This document shows, piece after piece, positions 16,673-25,564 of a stretch of 64,000 bases of DNA; within the stretch, counting starts at the first letter, position 1, and the number at the start of each line of letters is the position of its first letter. Made by a program: the position numbers and the translations under genes. Source of the DNA: Bdellovibrionota bacterium (GTDB lineage Bacteria > Bdellovibrionota > Bdellovibrionia > Bdellovibrionales > JAEYZS01). The stretch spans positions 124,001-188,000 of the forward strand of contig JAZKEU010000012.1 of the NCBI GenBank assembly GCA_040386775.1, read 5' to 3'. The notes under the pieces are model-generated. The model ran no database searches, was not told the DNA's origin, and saw only the letters and a program-made list of their open reading frames with translations.

Positions 16673-18025
16673 TTAATTCTGAAACACTCTGTAAGCAGCA
16701 CCAAAGGTGATGAAAACAGCTGTGATATTTGAAGCCGCGAGGAAAAGTGAAACGGATGCCACCGTTGGATCAACTCCAATTCTTTTCATTACAAGTGGAA
16801 TCAAAGTTCCGATAGAAACTGAGCATAAAAGTTGAACAAGCAAGCTCGCACCCATAAAACAGCTAATAAATAAAGTTTCGCCGGCAAGTAAACTTAAAAT
16901 TGTAGAGAGAATTCCAAAAACTAAACCAAACACCACCGAACAGATCATTTCATTTTGTAAAAGTTTTTTGATAGCTCTCATATCAGGATTTTCAGAAATC
17001 AAAGCATTTACGATGGATGTTGCTGATTGAAGCCCGACTGCTGAACTCATAGCAAGAATAATAGGTAAAAATGCCGTTACCGCAAGCCAAGCTTGAGAGG
17101 TTTTTTCGTAAAGCAGTGACCAAATGAAGTTATAGCAAATCACACCGCCAATGTAAGTTACAAGTAGCCAAGCCGATCTTGCCTTAATACGTCCCCAAGG
17201 ACTCTCATCATCACTAGCAGACACGAGACCCATTGCGAGTAAATTTTCTTGTGCTTCTTCACGGATAACGTCGATCACATCATCTACCGTGATCACACCC
17301 ATGAGTGTATTCGTGTCGTCAACAACTGGAACTGATAAAAAGTCATAACGTTCAACAATTTTAGAAACTTCAATCTGATCTGTCTCTAAAGCAACGCTCA
17401 CAACTTCCGCCGTCATAATGTCCTTTAAAGTTTCGCGAGGCTTTGAAAGAATGATTTCTTTTAGAGAGACAACCCCGGAAAGTTTATGTGAATCATCAAT
17501 GACGTAGATATAAAAAGTAATGCTCGCATTGTTTTCGTCGCTTTGCATACGACTGATAACTTCTGAAACCGCCATATCCTGAGGGAAAGCCAAATATCCA
17601 GAACTCATCAATCCCCCAGCTGTGTCCTCCGGGTATTTCATAAGATCCGTGACTTCCCTTTTTTCGTCGGTCTGCATTGAGTCTAAGATCGTTTGCGAAA
17701 GTTCTTCTGAAAGGTTTCCTAAAAGATCTGCAGCATCATCCGTTTCCATTTCGGTAACGATGGCTGTAACTTGGGCCTTGTCTAATTGCTCAACAACCTC
17801 TTTTTGGATGTCTTCGTCCAAGTGGGATACAATTTCAGACTTCTTTTCGATAGAAAGCTTAAGAGCTAATAGCTGGCTACGTTCATGCGGATCCAACTCT
17901 TTTAGAATGGCTGCAATATCCACCGCGTGCGTTTTATCCATAATAATTTGGATATTTTTAAGGGCATTACGTCTTAAAAGCTTTCTAACGCTCGATATGA
18001 GAACTTTAAGTCTGTTATCTATCAT
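16673..18025 (-). CDS. mgtE: Magnesium transporter MgtE
   Basis: Inner-membrane Mg2+ channel. 450 residues in the standard order: N-terminal MgtE-N superhelix (about 1-130, with DAADLLGNL), two CBS domains (about 135-255, VPVVDDTNTLMGVITVDDVID), then five transmembrane helices (about 280-450) ending VFITFGAAYRVFQN. Family length and order are normal. No strong ribosome binding site is visible before the ATG, and no M-box riboswitch is evident in the 105 bases shared with the divergent ugd gene. Confidence 0.93.
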   Translation of the reverse strand: MIDNRLKVLISSVRKLLRRNALKNIQIIMDKTHAVDIAAILKELDPHERSQLLALKLSIEKKSEIVSHLDEDIQKEVVEQLDKAQVTAIVTEMETDDAADLLGNLSEELSQTILDSMQTDEKREVTDLMKYPEDTAGGLMSSGYLAFPQDMAVSEVISRMQSDENNASITFYIYVIDDSHKLSGVVSLKEIILSKPRETLKDIMTAEVVSVALETDQIEVSKIVERYDFLSVPVVDDTNTLMGVITVDDVIDVIREEAQENLLAMGLVSASDDESPWGRIKARSAWLLVTYIGGVICYNFIWSLLYEKTSQAWLAVTAFLPIILAMSSAVGLQSATSIVNALISENPDMRAIKKLLQNEMICSVVFGLVFGILSTILSLLAGETLFISCFMGASLLVQLLCSVSIGTLIPLVMKRIGVDPTVASVSLFLAASNITAVFITFGAAYRVFQN

Positions 18026-18130
18026 AAAATATATATAATGCGGCCCTTACAAGATGTCACCGATTGAATTTACGAAATTTTTATGAAATTATAGCACCCT
18101 TTAGAAAGATCAGGATAAGGACGTAAAACT

Positions 18131-19441
18131 ATGAAAATTTGTGTAATCGGTACGGGCTATGTTGGATTAGTTGCGGGCGTTTGCTTTGCAGATGCTGGTC
18201 ACGATGTTACTTGCGTGGATAAGGACCCTAAAAAAATCACCCTTTTAAACGACAAAAAAATTCCTATCTACGAGCCAGGGCTTGAGGAATTGTTAGAACA
18301 GGCTGTTCAAAAAAAGAAAATTCTGTTCACTACTGATCTTCCAAAAGCAGTACAAGCCAACGAAGTGGTATTCATCGCCGTTGGTACTCCAGAAAAAGAT
18401 GACGGAAATGCCGACATGGGCCCAACATATCAAGTTGTTCAATCCATCTGTGACGCTGCCAACGGACAAAAATACGTAGTTCTAAAAAGCACAGTTCCAA
18501 TCGGGACTGGCCGTGATGTTAAAAAATACTTCAAAGAAAATTGCAAACACCCAGTTCAGGTTGTGAACAATCCGGAGTTTTTAAAAGAAGGCGCCGCAAT
18601 CGAAGACTTCTTAAGACCCGACAGAGTCGTTATTGGTTGTGAAACTGAAGAGACTCGAAAAGTTATGCAAGAACTCTATGATCCATTTGTGAAAAACGGA
18701 AATCCTATCATTTTCATGGACAATACATCGGCTGAAATGACGAAGTATGCAGCGAACTCTTTCTTGTCGGTTAAAATTAGCTTTATCAATGAGATGGCAA
18801 GACTGGCAGACGCTGTCGGTGCTGATATTGACTCTGTAAGAAAAGGATTCACATCAGACTCAAGAATCAACCCGGCGTTCTTCTACCCAGGTGTAGGCTT
18901 TGGTGGAAGCTGTTTCCCAAAAGACGTTCATGCTCTGATGAAGTCTGGTCACAAAAATAATGTACCTATGAAGATCGTAAGCTCCGCCCTTGAAGTGAAT
19001 AGAGATCAAAAGTATTACCTAGTTCAACTTGCTGAAAAGCACTTCGGTGGAAGTCTCAAAGGCAAAAGAATTGCAATGTGGGGCTTAAGCTTTAAACCTA
19101 AAACTGACGACGTAAGAGAAGCTCCTGCTCAGTACATGATTGAAAAATTAAATGAACTTGGTGCGACCGTAATTGCCTATGACCCCGTTGCTGGTGAAAA
19201 TGCCAAAGAATTCTTTGGAACTCCGTTTGATCTAGGAACTGACGCGCTTGAAATTACAAAAGGTGCCGATGCGCTCTTTATCGTCACGGAATGGAATGAA
19301 TTTAAAAATCCAAATCTTGAAGTTGTAAAAGCGAATTTAAAAACTCCTACAATCTTTGATGGTAGAAATGTTTTAAATCCCGCAAAAATGAAACAACAAG
19401 GTTTCAATTACTACTGCGTGGGCAGACAAGCTTTGGTCTAA
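18131..19441 (+). CDS. ugd: UDP-glucose 6-dehydrogenase
   Basis: Oxidises UDP-glucose to UDP-glucuronate with two NAD+. 436 residues: Rossmann start MKICVIGTGYVGLVAGVCFA, the central dimerisation helix, active-site Cys in GFGGSCFPKDVHAL (about residue 260), and the UDP-binding C-terminal domain (WGLSFKPKTDDVREAP). Stands 15 bases before the decarboxylase gene that uses its product, forming a UDP-glucuronate to UDP-xylose module for surface polysaccharide. A TTGAAT at 18064 with an AT-rich -10 region may be its promoter. Confidence 0.96.
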   Translation: MKICVIGTGYVGLVAGVCFADAGHDVTCVDKDPKKITLLNDKKIPIYEPGLEELLEQAVQKKKILFTTDLPKAVQANEVVFIAVGTPEKDDGNADMGPTYQVVQSICDAANGQKYVVLKSTVPIGTGRDVKKYFKENCKHPVQVVNNPEFLKEGAAIEDFLRPDRVVIGCETEETRKVMQELYDPFVKNGNPIIFMDNTSAEMTKYAANSFLSVKISFINEMARLADAVGADIDSVRKGFTSDSRINPAFFYPGVGFGGSCFPKDVHALMKSGHKNNVPMKIVSSALEVNRDQKYYLVQLAEKHFGGSLKGKRIAMWGLSFKPKTDDVREAPAQYMIEKLNELGATVIAYDPVAGENAKEFFGTPFDLGTDALEITKGADALFIVTEWNEFKNPNLEVVKANLKTPTIFDGRNVLNPAKMKQQGFNYYCVGRQALV

Positions 19442-19456
19442 GAAAGGATTCACTGG

Positions 19457-20386
19457 ATGAGCAAAAAAGTTTTAGTTGCAGGTGGAGCAGGTTTTGTTGG
19501 AAGTCATCTTGTAGATCTTCTCTTAGAGAAGAACTATGAAGTGACTGTGATCGACAACTGCATTACCGGAAGTAAGAAGAATCTTGCTCATATCAAAGAC
19601 AAAATTCGCCTTATTGAAAAAGACATTCGAGAGCCATTAAAGTTCGATCAAAAATTTGATCAGATCTATAATATGGCTTCACCGGCCTCGCCGATTGATT
19701 TTGAAAAAATTCCGATGTTCATCATGGAAACTGCTTCTATCGGACATAGAAATCTTCTTGAAGTTGGAAAAGAAACTGGTGCTAGAGTATTCTTTGCTTC
19801 AACAAGCGAAGTGTATGGAGATCCGGAAGTCCATCCACAACAAGAAGACTATCGTGGAAATGTAAGTTGCCTTGGACCAAGAAGCTGCTATGACGAAGCA
19901 AAACGTTACGGCGAAGCTCTCTCGATGATTTATCATCGCACTTATGGTGTGGACACAAGAATCGTTAGAATCTTTAACACTTATGGACCTCGCATGAGAC
20001 CCGAAGATGGAAGAGTGATCCCGAATTTCTTTTCTCAAGCTATCGCAAAAAAACCTCTGACTGTTTTTGGAACTGGAAAGCAAACCAGATCACTCTGCTA
20101 TGTGCGCGACGAAGTTGAAGGCTTATTTCAACTCATGGAGAGTCGTGAAACTCGTCCTGTGAATGTAGGAAATCCTCGTGAACTGACGATGTTAGAACTT
20201 GCTGAAACCATCAATAAGCTTTTGGGAAACACTGCGGGAATAGAATTTAAACCTCTTCCTACAGATGATCCACAGAGAAGAAGACCTGACATCACTCGCG
20301 CTAAAGAAGTTCTCAACTGGGAACCCAAAATCTCTTTAGAAGTGGGACTTCAAAAGACATTTGAATACTTTAGAGATATCCGGTAG
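19457..20386 (+). CDS. UDP-glucuronate decarboxylase (UDP-xylose synthase)
   Basis: Extended SDR enzyme, 309 residues, that converts UDP-glucuronate to UDP-xylose. NAD-binding GGAGFVGSHLVD, the family signature MASPASPIDFE, catalytic TSEVYGDPEVHPQ and YDEAKRYGE (Tyr and Lys), and RIFNTYGPRMRPEDGRV are all typical of UXS. Position directly after ugd supports the assignment. The stop lies in a 13-base tandem duplication (20371-20394). Confidence 0.92.
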   Translation: MSKKVLVAGGAGFVGSHLVDLLLEKNYEVTVIDNCITGSKKNLAHIKDKIRLIEKDIREPLKFDQKFDQIYNMASPASPIDFEKIPMFIMETASIGHRNLLEVGKETGARVFFASTSEVYGDPEVHPQQEDYRGNVSCLGPRSCYDEAKRYGEALSMIYHRTYGVDTRIVRIFNTYGPRMRPEDGRVIPNFFSQAIAKKPLTVFGTGKQTRSLCYVRDEVEGLFQLMESRETRPVNVGNPRELTMLELAETINKLLGNTAGIEFKPLPTDDPQRRRPDITRAKEVLNWEPKISLEVGLQKTFEYFRDIR

Positions 20387-20394
20387 AGATATCC
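20371..20394 (+). repeat. 13-base tandem duplication at a stop codon
   Basis: TAGAGATATCC occurs at 20371-20381 and again at 20384-20394. The second copy supplies the TAG stop of the decarboxylase gene. Confidence 0.7.
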
Positions 20395-20428
20395 AGTCGA
20401 TAAAGAATTAAAAAAATAGGAACTATAA

Positions 20429-21439
20429 ATGAAACTTGCAATCGTTGGCGCTACTGGTGCCGTTGGTTATGAATTTTTAAGTGTATTAGAAAAAAGCTCT
20501 CTAAAATTTAGTGAACTCAAACTTTATGCATCACCAAAGAGCGCTGGTAAAATCATTCAATTCAAAGGCAAGAGTATAACTGTAGAGGCTATGCCTGAAG
20601 GCGCAATTCCAGCAGATATAATTTTGGCATCAGCAGGTGGGGCGATCTCCAAAACCTATGCTCCTCATTGGGTCGCAGGTGGATCAATCGTTATCGATAA
20701 CTCTAGCGCTTTTAGGTACGATAAAGATGTGCCCCTTGTAGTTCCTGAAGTGAATGCGGAAGCAGCTCTAAAGCATAAAGGCATTATTGCTAATCCAAAT
20801 TGTACGACAGCGATTCTTGTTGTTGCGGTCTACCCTTTGCACAAAGAGTTTAAAATTAAAAAAATGATCGTGAGCTCATATCAGGCGGCAAGCGGTGCTG
20901 GTGCAAAAGGTATGGATGAACTGTTGGAACAAACAAAAGTTTATTTTGAAGATAAGAAACCTGGAAATGAAGTTTTCGCTCACCCACTCCCATTCAATAT
21001 CATTCCTCATATTGATGTATTTCAAGATAATGGTTATACCAAAGAAGAAATGAAAGTGGCTTGGGAAACTAGAAAAATCATGGGCGATGAATCTCCAAAA
21101 ATTTCTTGCACGGCAGTTAGAATTCCAACTCTCCGAGCCCACAGTGAGGCTGTGACAATGGAATTTGAAAGACCTGCAACTCCTGAAAGAGTTCGTGAGA
21201 TCTTAAAAAAATCCAAGGGCGTGCAAGTTGTCGATAACCCTGCGGAAAAAATCTATCCAATGCCTCTCAATGCTGCAAATAAGTATGATGTAGAAGTTGG
21301 CAGAATCAGAGCTAGCCTCGTGTTTGATGGTGGAATAGATTTATTCTTGTCGGGAGATCAGCTTTTAAAAGGTGCGGCCCTTAATGCCGTACAGATAGCC
21401 GAATATCTACAAAGTCAGAATGCAATTAAACAACGTTAA
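20429..21439 (+). CDS. asd: Aspartate-semialdehyde dehydrogenase
   Basis: Makes aspartate semialdehyde from aspartyl phosphate with NADPH, on the route to lysine, diaminopimelate, threonine and methionine. 336 residues: NADP site [11 protein letters not shown], catalytic Cys in [10 protein letters not shown] (about residue 128), [17 protein letters not shown] and the later [10 protein letters not shown] (catalytic His region) are family marks. Follows the decarboxylase gene by 42 bases on the same strand. Its last bases overlap those of the convergent amidinotransferase-fold gene by four. Confidence 0.95.
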   Translation: MKLAIVGATGAVGYEFLSVLEKSSLKFSELKLYASPKSAGKIIQFKGKSITVEAMPEGAIPADIILASAGGAISKTYAPHWVAGGSIVIDNSSAFRYDKDVPLVVPEVNAEAALKHKGIIANPNCTTAILVVAVYPLHKEFKIKKMIVSSYQAASGAGAKGMDELLEQTKVYFEDKKPGNEVFAHPLPFNIIPHIDVFQDNGYTKEEMKVAWETRKIMGDESPKISCTAVRIPTLRAHSEAVTMEFERPATPERVREILKKSKGVQVVDNPAEKIYPMPLNAANKYDVEVGRIRASLVFDGGIDLFLSGDQLLKGAALNAVQIAEYLQSQNAIKQR

Positions 21440-22290
21440 TAGCACATCATCTTCATACAAAATACCGAGCCTCCGGACTTCATAAACTCTGAAGTGTCTA
21501 CTTCTATGGTTTTAAATCCATGATTGTGAAGTGATTTGATTAATTTTTCAGAACCACTCTGAAGGATCACATTCTTTCCATCTGGGCAGTGGCAGTTTCC
21601 TGCAAAATTATTTTTGGCCTCGTCGATATCAATTTCAATTATATTTGCAAATTTATTCTTTAAAGATCTTAGGTCATCACTAGTAAAAGCCTCGGGCACA
21701 ATGGCTATTGTATTTTCATCTAAGAATGAAAGACATGTATCAAGATGATAGAAATGTTCTTTTTTTAGTTCCAAAAGAAAAATTTCGTAATTTGTAATCC
21801 TTTGAATTTCATTGTAAACATTTTTGTCAGTTCTAAAACCATAACCACCGAAAATTTGTTTTCTACCTGGTCTAATCAGTGCATCGCCGTTTCCTTCGAA
21901 GGCTTGTCCGGATTTCTCTCCGAACTTATCTAAAGGGAGATGATAAATTGTATATTTGTTTTCAGAATAATATTTTTCGAAATACGATACTTCATTTTTC
22001 CTAAACTCTGATCTCATACTGCTAATAATGACGGAAGGTTGTTCTTTTTTATGATCCCAGAATGGAAAACTTTGGTTTGCCGCAAAAACCATATCTGGAA
22101 GTCCTTTTACACCTGGGAGCACATCGACTGCATATCCTAGTTTTGAATAGGCATTCCTTAATTCATTCCATTGACTCTGCGCTTTTAAACGATCGATTTT
22201 ATGCAGTTGACCATCACTAGATGTCATATATGGATTTATAGCGTACTCGACATCAAAAAACTCTGGCGTGACCATTAATATTTTTTTCAT
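21436..22290 (-). CDS. Arginine deiminase-related / DDAH-like hydrolase
   Basis: 284 residues of the guanidino-group-modifying (amidinotransferase) superfamily, cytoplasmic. Visible marks: [32 protein letters not shown] with the catalytic His, and a near C-terminal GGSVFCMKM with the nucleophilic Cys. This layout matches DDAH-like arginine deiminase-related proteins that hydrolyse arginine or methylarginines to citrulline. The exact substrate cannot be told. It diverges, with only 38 bases between, from a second guanidino-modifying enzyme. Confidence 0.85.
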   Translation of the reverse strand: MKKILMVTPEFFDVEYAINPYMTSSDGQLHKIDRLKAQSQWNELRNAYSKLGYAVDVLPGVKGLPDMVFAANQSFPFWDHKKEQPSVIISSMRSEFRKNEVSYFEKYYSENKYTIYHLPLDKFGEKSGQAFEGNGDALIRPGRKQIFGGYGFRTDKNVYNEIQRITNYEIFLLELKKEHFYHLDTCLSFLDENTIAIVPEAFTSDDLRSLKNKFANIIEIDIDEAKNNFAGNCHCPDGKNVILQSGSEKLIKSLHNHGFKTIEVDTSEFMKSGGSVFCMKMMCY

Positions 22291-22328
22291 AAGTTGACTC
22301 TATTCCCTATGGGATTTGTAATTATCAG

Positions 22329-23714
22329 ATGATAAAATACTCACTTATTCTAACTTTGTTATCAATAAATTTGTTTGTCCTAAATTCTTTTGCTGCTCAC
22401 GCGGAGAATCTTCCGATAGGTTTGACAGAAAAAGAAAAGCCACTTCTCGAAAGTTACCTTCAAGGTCAAATGAGAAACGTGACAGCTCCTCCAATGGGAC
22501 CCGTGCATTCCCTTGGAGAATGGGAAGAAGCAGACGCTGCAATGACCCTTTGGCAGAATGATTCTCTAATCAAAGCTCTTTCCGAGCATGGAAATGTTAA
22601 AATTTTAACTCAAAATAACTCTGGTAAAAATTCTTGGCTGGCCAGTATTAAGAATTTAAATCTCGATGAATCTAAATTCAGTTTTTATATTGTTCCAACG
22701 GATAGCATTTGGATTCGTGATTACGGTCCATGGTGGATTGTCGATGGGAGTGGTAAATTTGGGATCGTTGACACTATTTATAATCGCCCGCGCCCAGAAG
22801 ATGATGTGGTTCCAGAATTTATTGGAAGACAACTCGATGTTCCGGTTTATAAACCAGGTCTCGTTCATACTGGTGGGAATTACTATAGCGATGGCCTAGG
22901 AAATGCCTTCTCTTCGACACTTGTGGAAACTGAAAATAATAACTTTAGTGTGGCTCAAGTTCTAGAGCGCATGCTGAACTTCTTGGGCATTAACTCTTAT
23001 ACCCGATCTGAATTGGGAAAAAATGCGACCATTGAACATTTGGATACTTTTGGAAAACTAGTTGCACCAGACACTTGGGTTTTTAGCGAATTTCCAAAAA
23101 ATTCCAGATTTTATACGGACGCGGAAAGAATGGTTCAGATTTTAAAATCAAAAGTCAGTCCTTACGGAACACCATACAAAATTTTTCGCTTGAGAATGAA
23201 TTCAGCTTCCAAAGGTCAGTCTAGAGAATATTATAGAGCTTACATCAACTCCTTCATCAGTAACGGCGCTCTTTACTTCCCAACCTACGGAGACGCTGGT
23301 GACGACGAAGCCAAGAGAGTTTATCAGCAGGCACTCCCTGGATACAAAATTGTTGGTGTCGATGCAGAGGGAACTGAATGGGGAGATTCTGTTCACTGTC
23401 GAACAAGAAATTTAATTAAAAAAGACACCATATTTATCTTTCCTCAAATTCAAACTCCTGTTTTTACATCCAACCAACTTACTGTTAGCGCAGAAATTAT
23501 TCCAAGCCCTAATAGTGAAGTTCTAAAAGCAGAAGCTATTTTTGTTGAAAATGGCAATGAGGTGGAACGCCTGACTTTGATCCTTGACCACAATCATACA
23601 TATAAAGCACAGACTAATAAAAAAAGTGGAGAGTTTTATATTTCTGTAACAGACACATCTGGAAAAACTAAAACACATCCGCTTTTAGCTCCTAAAATGT
23701 TGATCCGCTATTAG
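22329..23714 (+). CDS. Exported agmatine/peptidyl-arginine deiminase-family enzyme
   Basis: 461 residues of the PAD_porph family, which includes agmatine deiminase and the Porphyromonas peptidyl-arginine deiminase. A signal peptide (about residues 1-25, NLFVLNSFAAHA) precedes the domain, so this one acts outside the cytoplasm, unlike ordinary agmatine deiminase. Catalytic signatures: WIRDYGPWW, HTGGNYYSDG, IEHLDTFGK and the nucleophile in SVHCRTRN at about residue 357. A C-terminal stretch of about 90 residues beyond the catalytic domain looks beta-rich (Ig-like). The export and extra domain favour a peptide- or protein-arginine substrate, which is inference. Confidence 0.85.
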   Translation: MIKYSLILTLLSINLFVLNSFAAHAENLPIGLTEKEKPLLESYLQGQMRNVTAPPMGPVHSLGEWEEADAAMTLWQNDSLIKALSEHGNVKILTQNNSGKNSWLASIKNLNLDESKFSFYIVPTDSIWIRDYGPWWIVDGSGKFGIVDTIYNRPRPEDDVVPEFIGRQLDVPVYKPGLVHTGGNYYSDGLGNAFSSTLVETENNNFSVAQVLERMLNFLGINSYTRSELGKNATIEHLDTFGKLVAPDTWVFSEFPKNSRFYTDAERMVQILKSKVSPYGTPYKIFRLRMNSASKGQSREYYRAYINSFISNGALYFPTYGDAGDDEAKRVYQQALPGYKIVGVDAEGTEWGDSVHCRTRNLIKKDTIFIFPQIQTPVFTSNQLTVSAEIIPSPNSEVLKAEAIFVENGNEVERLTLILDHNHTYKAQTNKKSGEFYISVTDTSGKTKTHPLLAPKMLIRY

Positions 23715-23786
23715 TTTTTTGACTAATTTATAACACATTTTAAAAGTAGGCTTTACATCACGGCCTCCCGTAGTAGAATTAAGACT

Positions 23787-24230
23787 ATGAATGCAAAACC
23801 AACGCAAATAAAAGAAGCCCTTCAAAATTACAAAAAGATTGTCGTTATTGGCTTGAGCCCTAACGAAGAAAGACCCAGCAATTCCGTTACACGATATATG
23901 ATCAGAAAAGGATATAATATTGTTGGCGTGAATCCAGGTCATGCCTCAATATTAGATCAGCCTTGCTACAACTCTCTCTCTGAAGTTCCCGGGCAAGTCG
24001 AAATCGTAGATGTATTTAGAGACTCAAAAGCTGTTCCTGAAATTGTAGACCAAGCTATACAAATGAAAGCAAAAGTTCTTTGGTTGCAAGAAGGCGTGAC
24101 TCATCCTGAAGCGGAAGAAAAAGCAGCTAAAGCTGGGATACTCGTGATTTCTAATTTGTGTATTTTAAAGGAACATAGAAAATACATTCAACACAACGAA
24201 GGCACTAAAGAGAAATCTCAAGCTGTTTAA
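23787..24230 (+). CDS. CoA-binding Rossmann protein (YccU type)
   Basis: 147-residue CoA-binding domain protein. IVVIGLSPNEERPSNSV, GYNIVGVNPG, VEIVDVFRDSKAVPEIV and LWLQEGVTHPEAEEKA are the usual family segments, with a C-terminal NLCILKEH. Stand-alone CoA-binding proteins of this kind are widespread and of unclear role. It converges with the Rrf2 gene with 11 bases between stops. Confidence 0.88.
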   Translation: MNAKPTQIKEALQNYKKIVVIGLSPNEERPSNSVTRYMIRKGYNIVGVNPGHASILDQPCYNSLSEVPGQVEIVDVFRDSKAVPEIVDQAIQMKAKVLWLQEGVTHPEAEEKAAKAGILVISNLCILKEHRKYIQHNEGTKEKSQAV

Positions 24231-24241
24231 AAATTAAACTA

Positions 24242-24649
24242 TTAAACTTTAGATATAAAATCTGAGAGTTTGATTTTAGAAAGATAATTCATTGAATTGG
24301 ACTCAAAGTTCTTGGCAAAACCACAAAGAATCTCTTTCATCGAACAGCTGACCGCACATTGCTTATGAGGCTCCTTGTCTGGAGTATTTATCAATTGCTT
24401 GTTAGAAACTGCCGCATAAATGTCTTTTAAAGAAATGGACTTAGCACTTTTAGATATTCTTACACCACCCGACTTGCCCTTAAAAGATTCCAGTAAACCT
24501 GCGTCCACCAATTTTGCGACAAGCCTTCTGATAACTGTAGGATTTGTACGTATGCTTCCCGCCAATTGCTCGGACGTCATCAGCTCACCTTGGTGGTAAG
24601 CCAAAACTGTCATGATATGAATTGATACAGAAAATTTTTGATCCAACAT
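24242..24649 (-). CDS. Rrf2-family transcriptional regulator
   Basis: 135 residues from the ATG at 24649. The start fits the family alignment (MLDQKFSVSIHIMTVLAYH); the longer TTG start at 24691 adds an unlike segment and no ribosome binding site. Winged helix-turn-helix at about 25-60 (LAGSIRTNPTVIRRLVAKL). Three cysteines in the segment CAVSCSMKEILC could bind a metal or Fe-S cluster or sense redox, though the spacing is not that of IscR or NsrR. It diverges from a nitroreductase gene, and 12-base inverted repeats sit at both promoters, so it probably controls that gene and itself. Confidence 0.87.
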   Translation of the reverse strand: MLDQKFSVSIHIMTVLAYHQGELMTSEQLAGSIRTNPTVIRRLVAKLVDAGLLESFKGKSGGVRISKSAKSISLKDIYAAVSNKQLINTPDKEPHKQCAVSCSMKEILCGFAKNFESNSMNYLSKIKLSDFISKV

Positions 24650-24706
24650 GTATATAAATATAGCACGACTTAATTGAATAAACAATTCCAATATTTAGCC
24701 ATTTCC

Positions 24707-24802
24707 ATTATATGAGATTTAAATGTGCTCTTGATTGTTACATTTTGGACTTGCCAAACTTTATAATTGGCCTCATACTGTAACAGTAATGAGCACATTT
24801 AA
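24707..24802. promoter_or_regulatory. Divergent promoters with 12-base inverted repeat
   Basis: TTAAATGTGCTC at 24719-24730 and its exact complement GAGCACATTTAA at 24791-24802 lie 60 bases apart between the Rrf2 and nitroreductase genes. A minus-strand TATAAT (24707-24712) for the Rrf2 gene lies beside the first arm, and a plus-strand TATAAT (24762-24767) for the nitroreductase lies between the arms. The arms are candidate Rrf2 operators. Confidence 0.6.
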
Positions 24803-24822
24803 GATGCTCTAGGGAGTAAACC

Positions 24823-25479
24823 ATGGACAATTCAGTCTCACAAAGTCACATTCAAGAAGCGCTCGATTGGCGCTATGCTACTAAACGTTTCGATCCCAAA
24901 AAGAAGATCTCTGAGAAAGACTGGCAAGTCTTAACAGATTCTCTTCAGCAAGCTCCTTCATCATATGGATTGCAACCATGGAAATTCCTAGTCATCGAAA
25001 ATCCTGCCCTCCGTAATAAGCTTAAGTCTGTCTCTTGGGATCAAACCCAAGTGACAGACGCAAGCCATTACGTGGTCTTCTTATATAAGGAAAAATTAGA
25101 CGAAGAGCATATTCAAAAATACATAGAAAGAATCGCGGACGTGAGAAACGTCCCCTTGGGAACTCTCGACAGTTATAAAAAAATGATGATCGAAAATCTA
25201 ATTCAAGGACCGAGATCCTTAACGATTGATAGCTGGGCACAGAGACAAGCTTACATCGCTATGGGGTTTCTATTAGAAACTGCCGCGTTGTTAAAAGTTG
25301 ATGCCACTCCTATGGAAGGCCTTGACCCTAAGGCTTACGATGAAATTTTAAACTTAAAAAATTCTGGTTGGAGAACGGTAGCAACTGTTGCTCTGGGCTA
25401 TCGTCATCCGGAAGATAATTATCAGAACTTAAAGAAGGTTAGATTTAGACAAGAAGATATAATCGAATATGTAAAATAA
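24823..25479 (+). CDS. Nitroreductase-family NAD(P)H oxidoreductase
   Basis: 218-residue FMN-dependent reductase. N-terminal WRYATKRFDPKKKIS and SSYGLQPWKFLVIE, and C-terminal GYRHPEDNYQ are typical of NfsB-like nitroreductases. Likely substrates are quinones or nitro compounds. GGGAG stands before the ATG. Divergent from the Rrf2 regulator, so probably induced by redox or nitrosative stress (inference). A 16-base hairpin follows the stop. Confidence 0.9.
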   Translation: MDNSVSQSHIQEALDWRYATKRFDPKKKISEKDWQVLTDSLQQAPSSYGLQPWKFLVIENPALRNKLKSVSWDQTQVTDASHYVVFLYKEKLDEEHIQKYIERIADVRNVPLGTLDSYKKMMIENLIQGPRSLTIDSWAQRQAYIAMGFLLETAALLKVDATPMEGLDPKAYDEILNLKNSGWRTVATVALGYRHPEDNYQNLKKVRFRQEDIIEYVK

Positions 25480-25482
25480 AAT

Positions 25483-25520
25483 AACACAGCTATTCTTGTC
25501 TTATCAAGAATAGCTGTGTT
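25483..25520. terminator. Bidirectional terminator, 16-base stem
   Basis: AACACAGCTATTCTTG at 25483-25498 pairs perfectly with 25505-25520 across a 6-base loop. T-rich sequence follows on the minus-strand side (TTATTTTATTTTA), so it chiefly ends the transcript of the exported gene at 25565, and also lies 4 bases after the nitroreductase stop. Confidence 0.85.
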
Positions 25521-25564
25521 GATTCGTTACTGCTTGCAAGTTAGATTGTTGTAGTTATTCGTAA

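Noticed and set aside
23685-23942. Minus-strand frame over the start of the CoA-binding gene
   Set aside because: Overlaps two well-supported plus-strand genes and resembles no protein.
25483-25520. Strong 16-base hairpin as an attenuator or sRNA
   Set aside because: Position between two convergent gene ends, with a T-rich side, is explained by a shared terminator.
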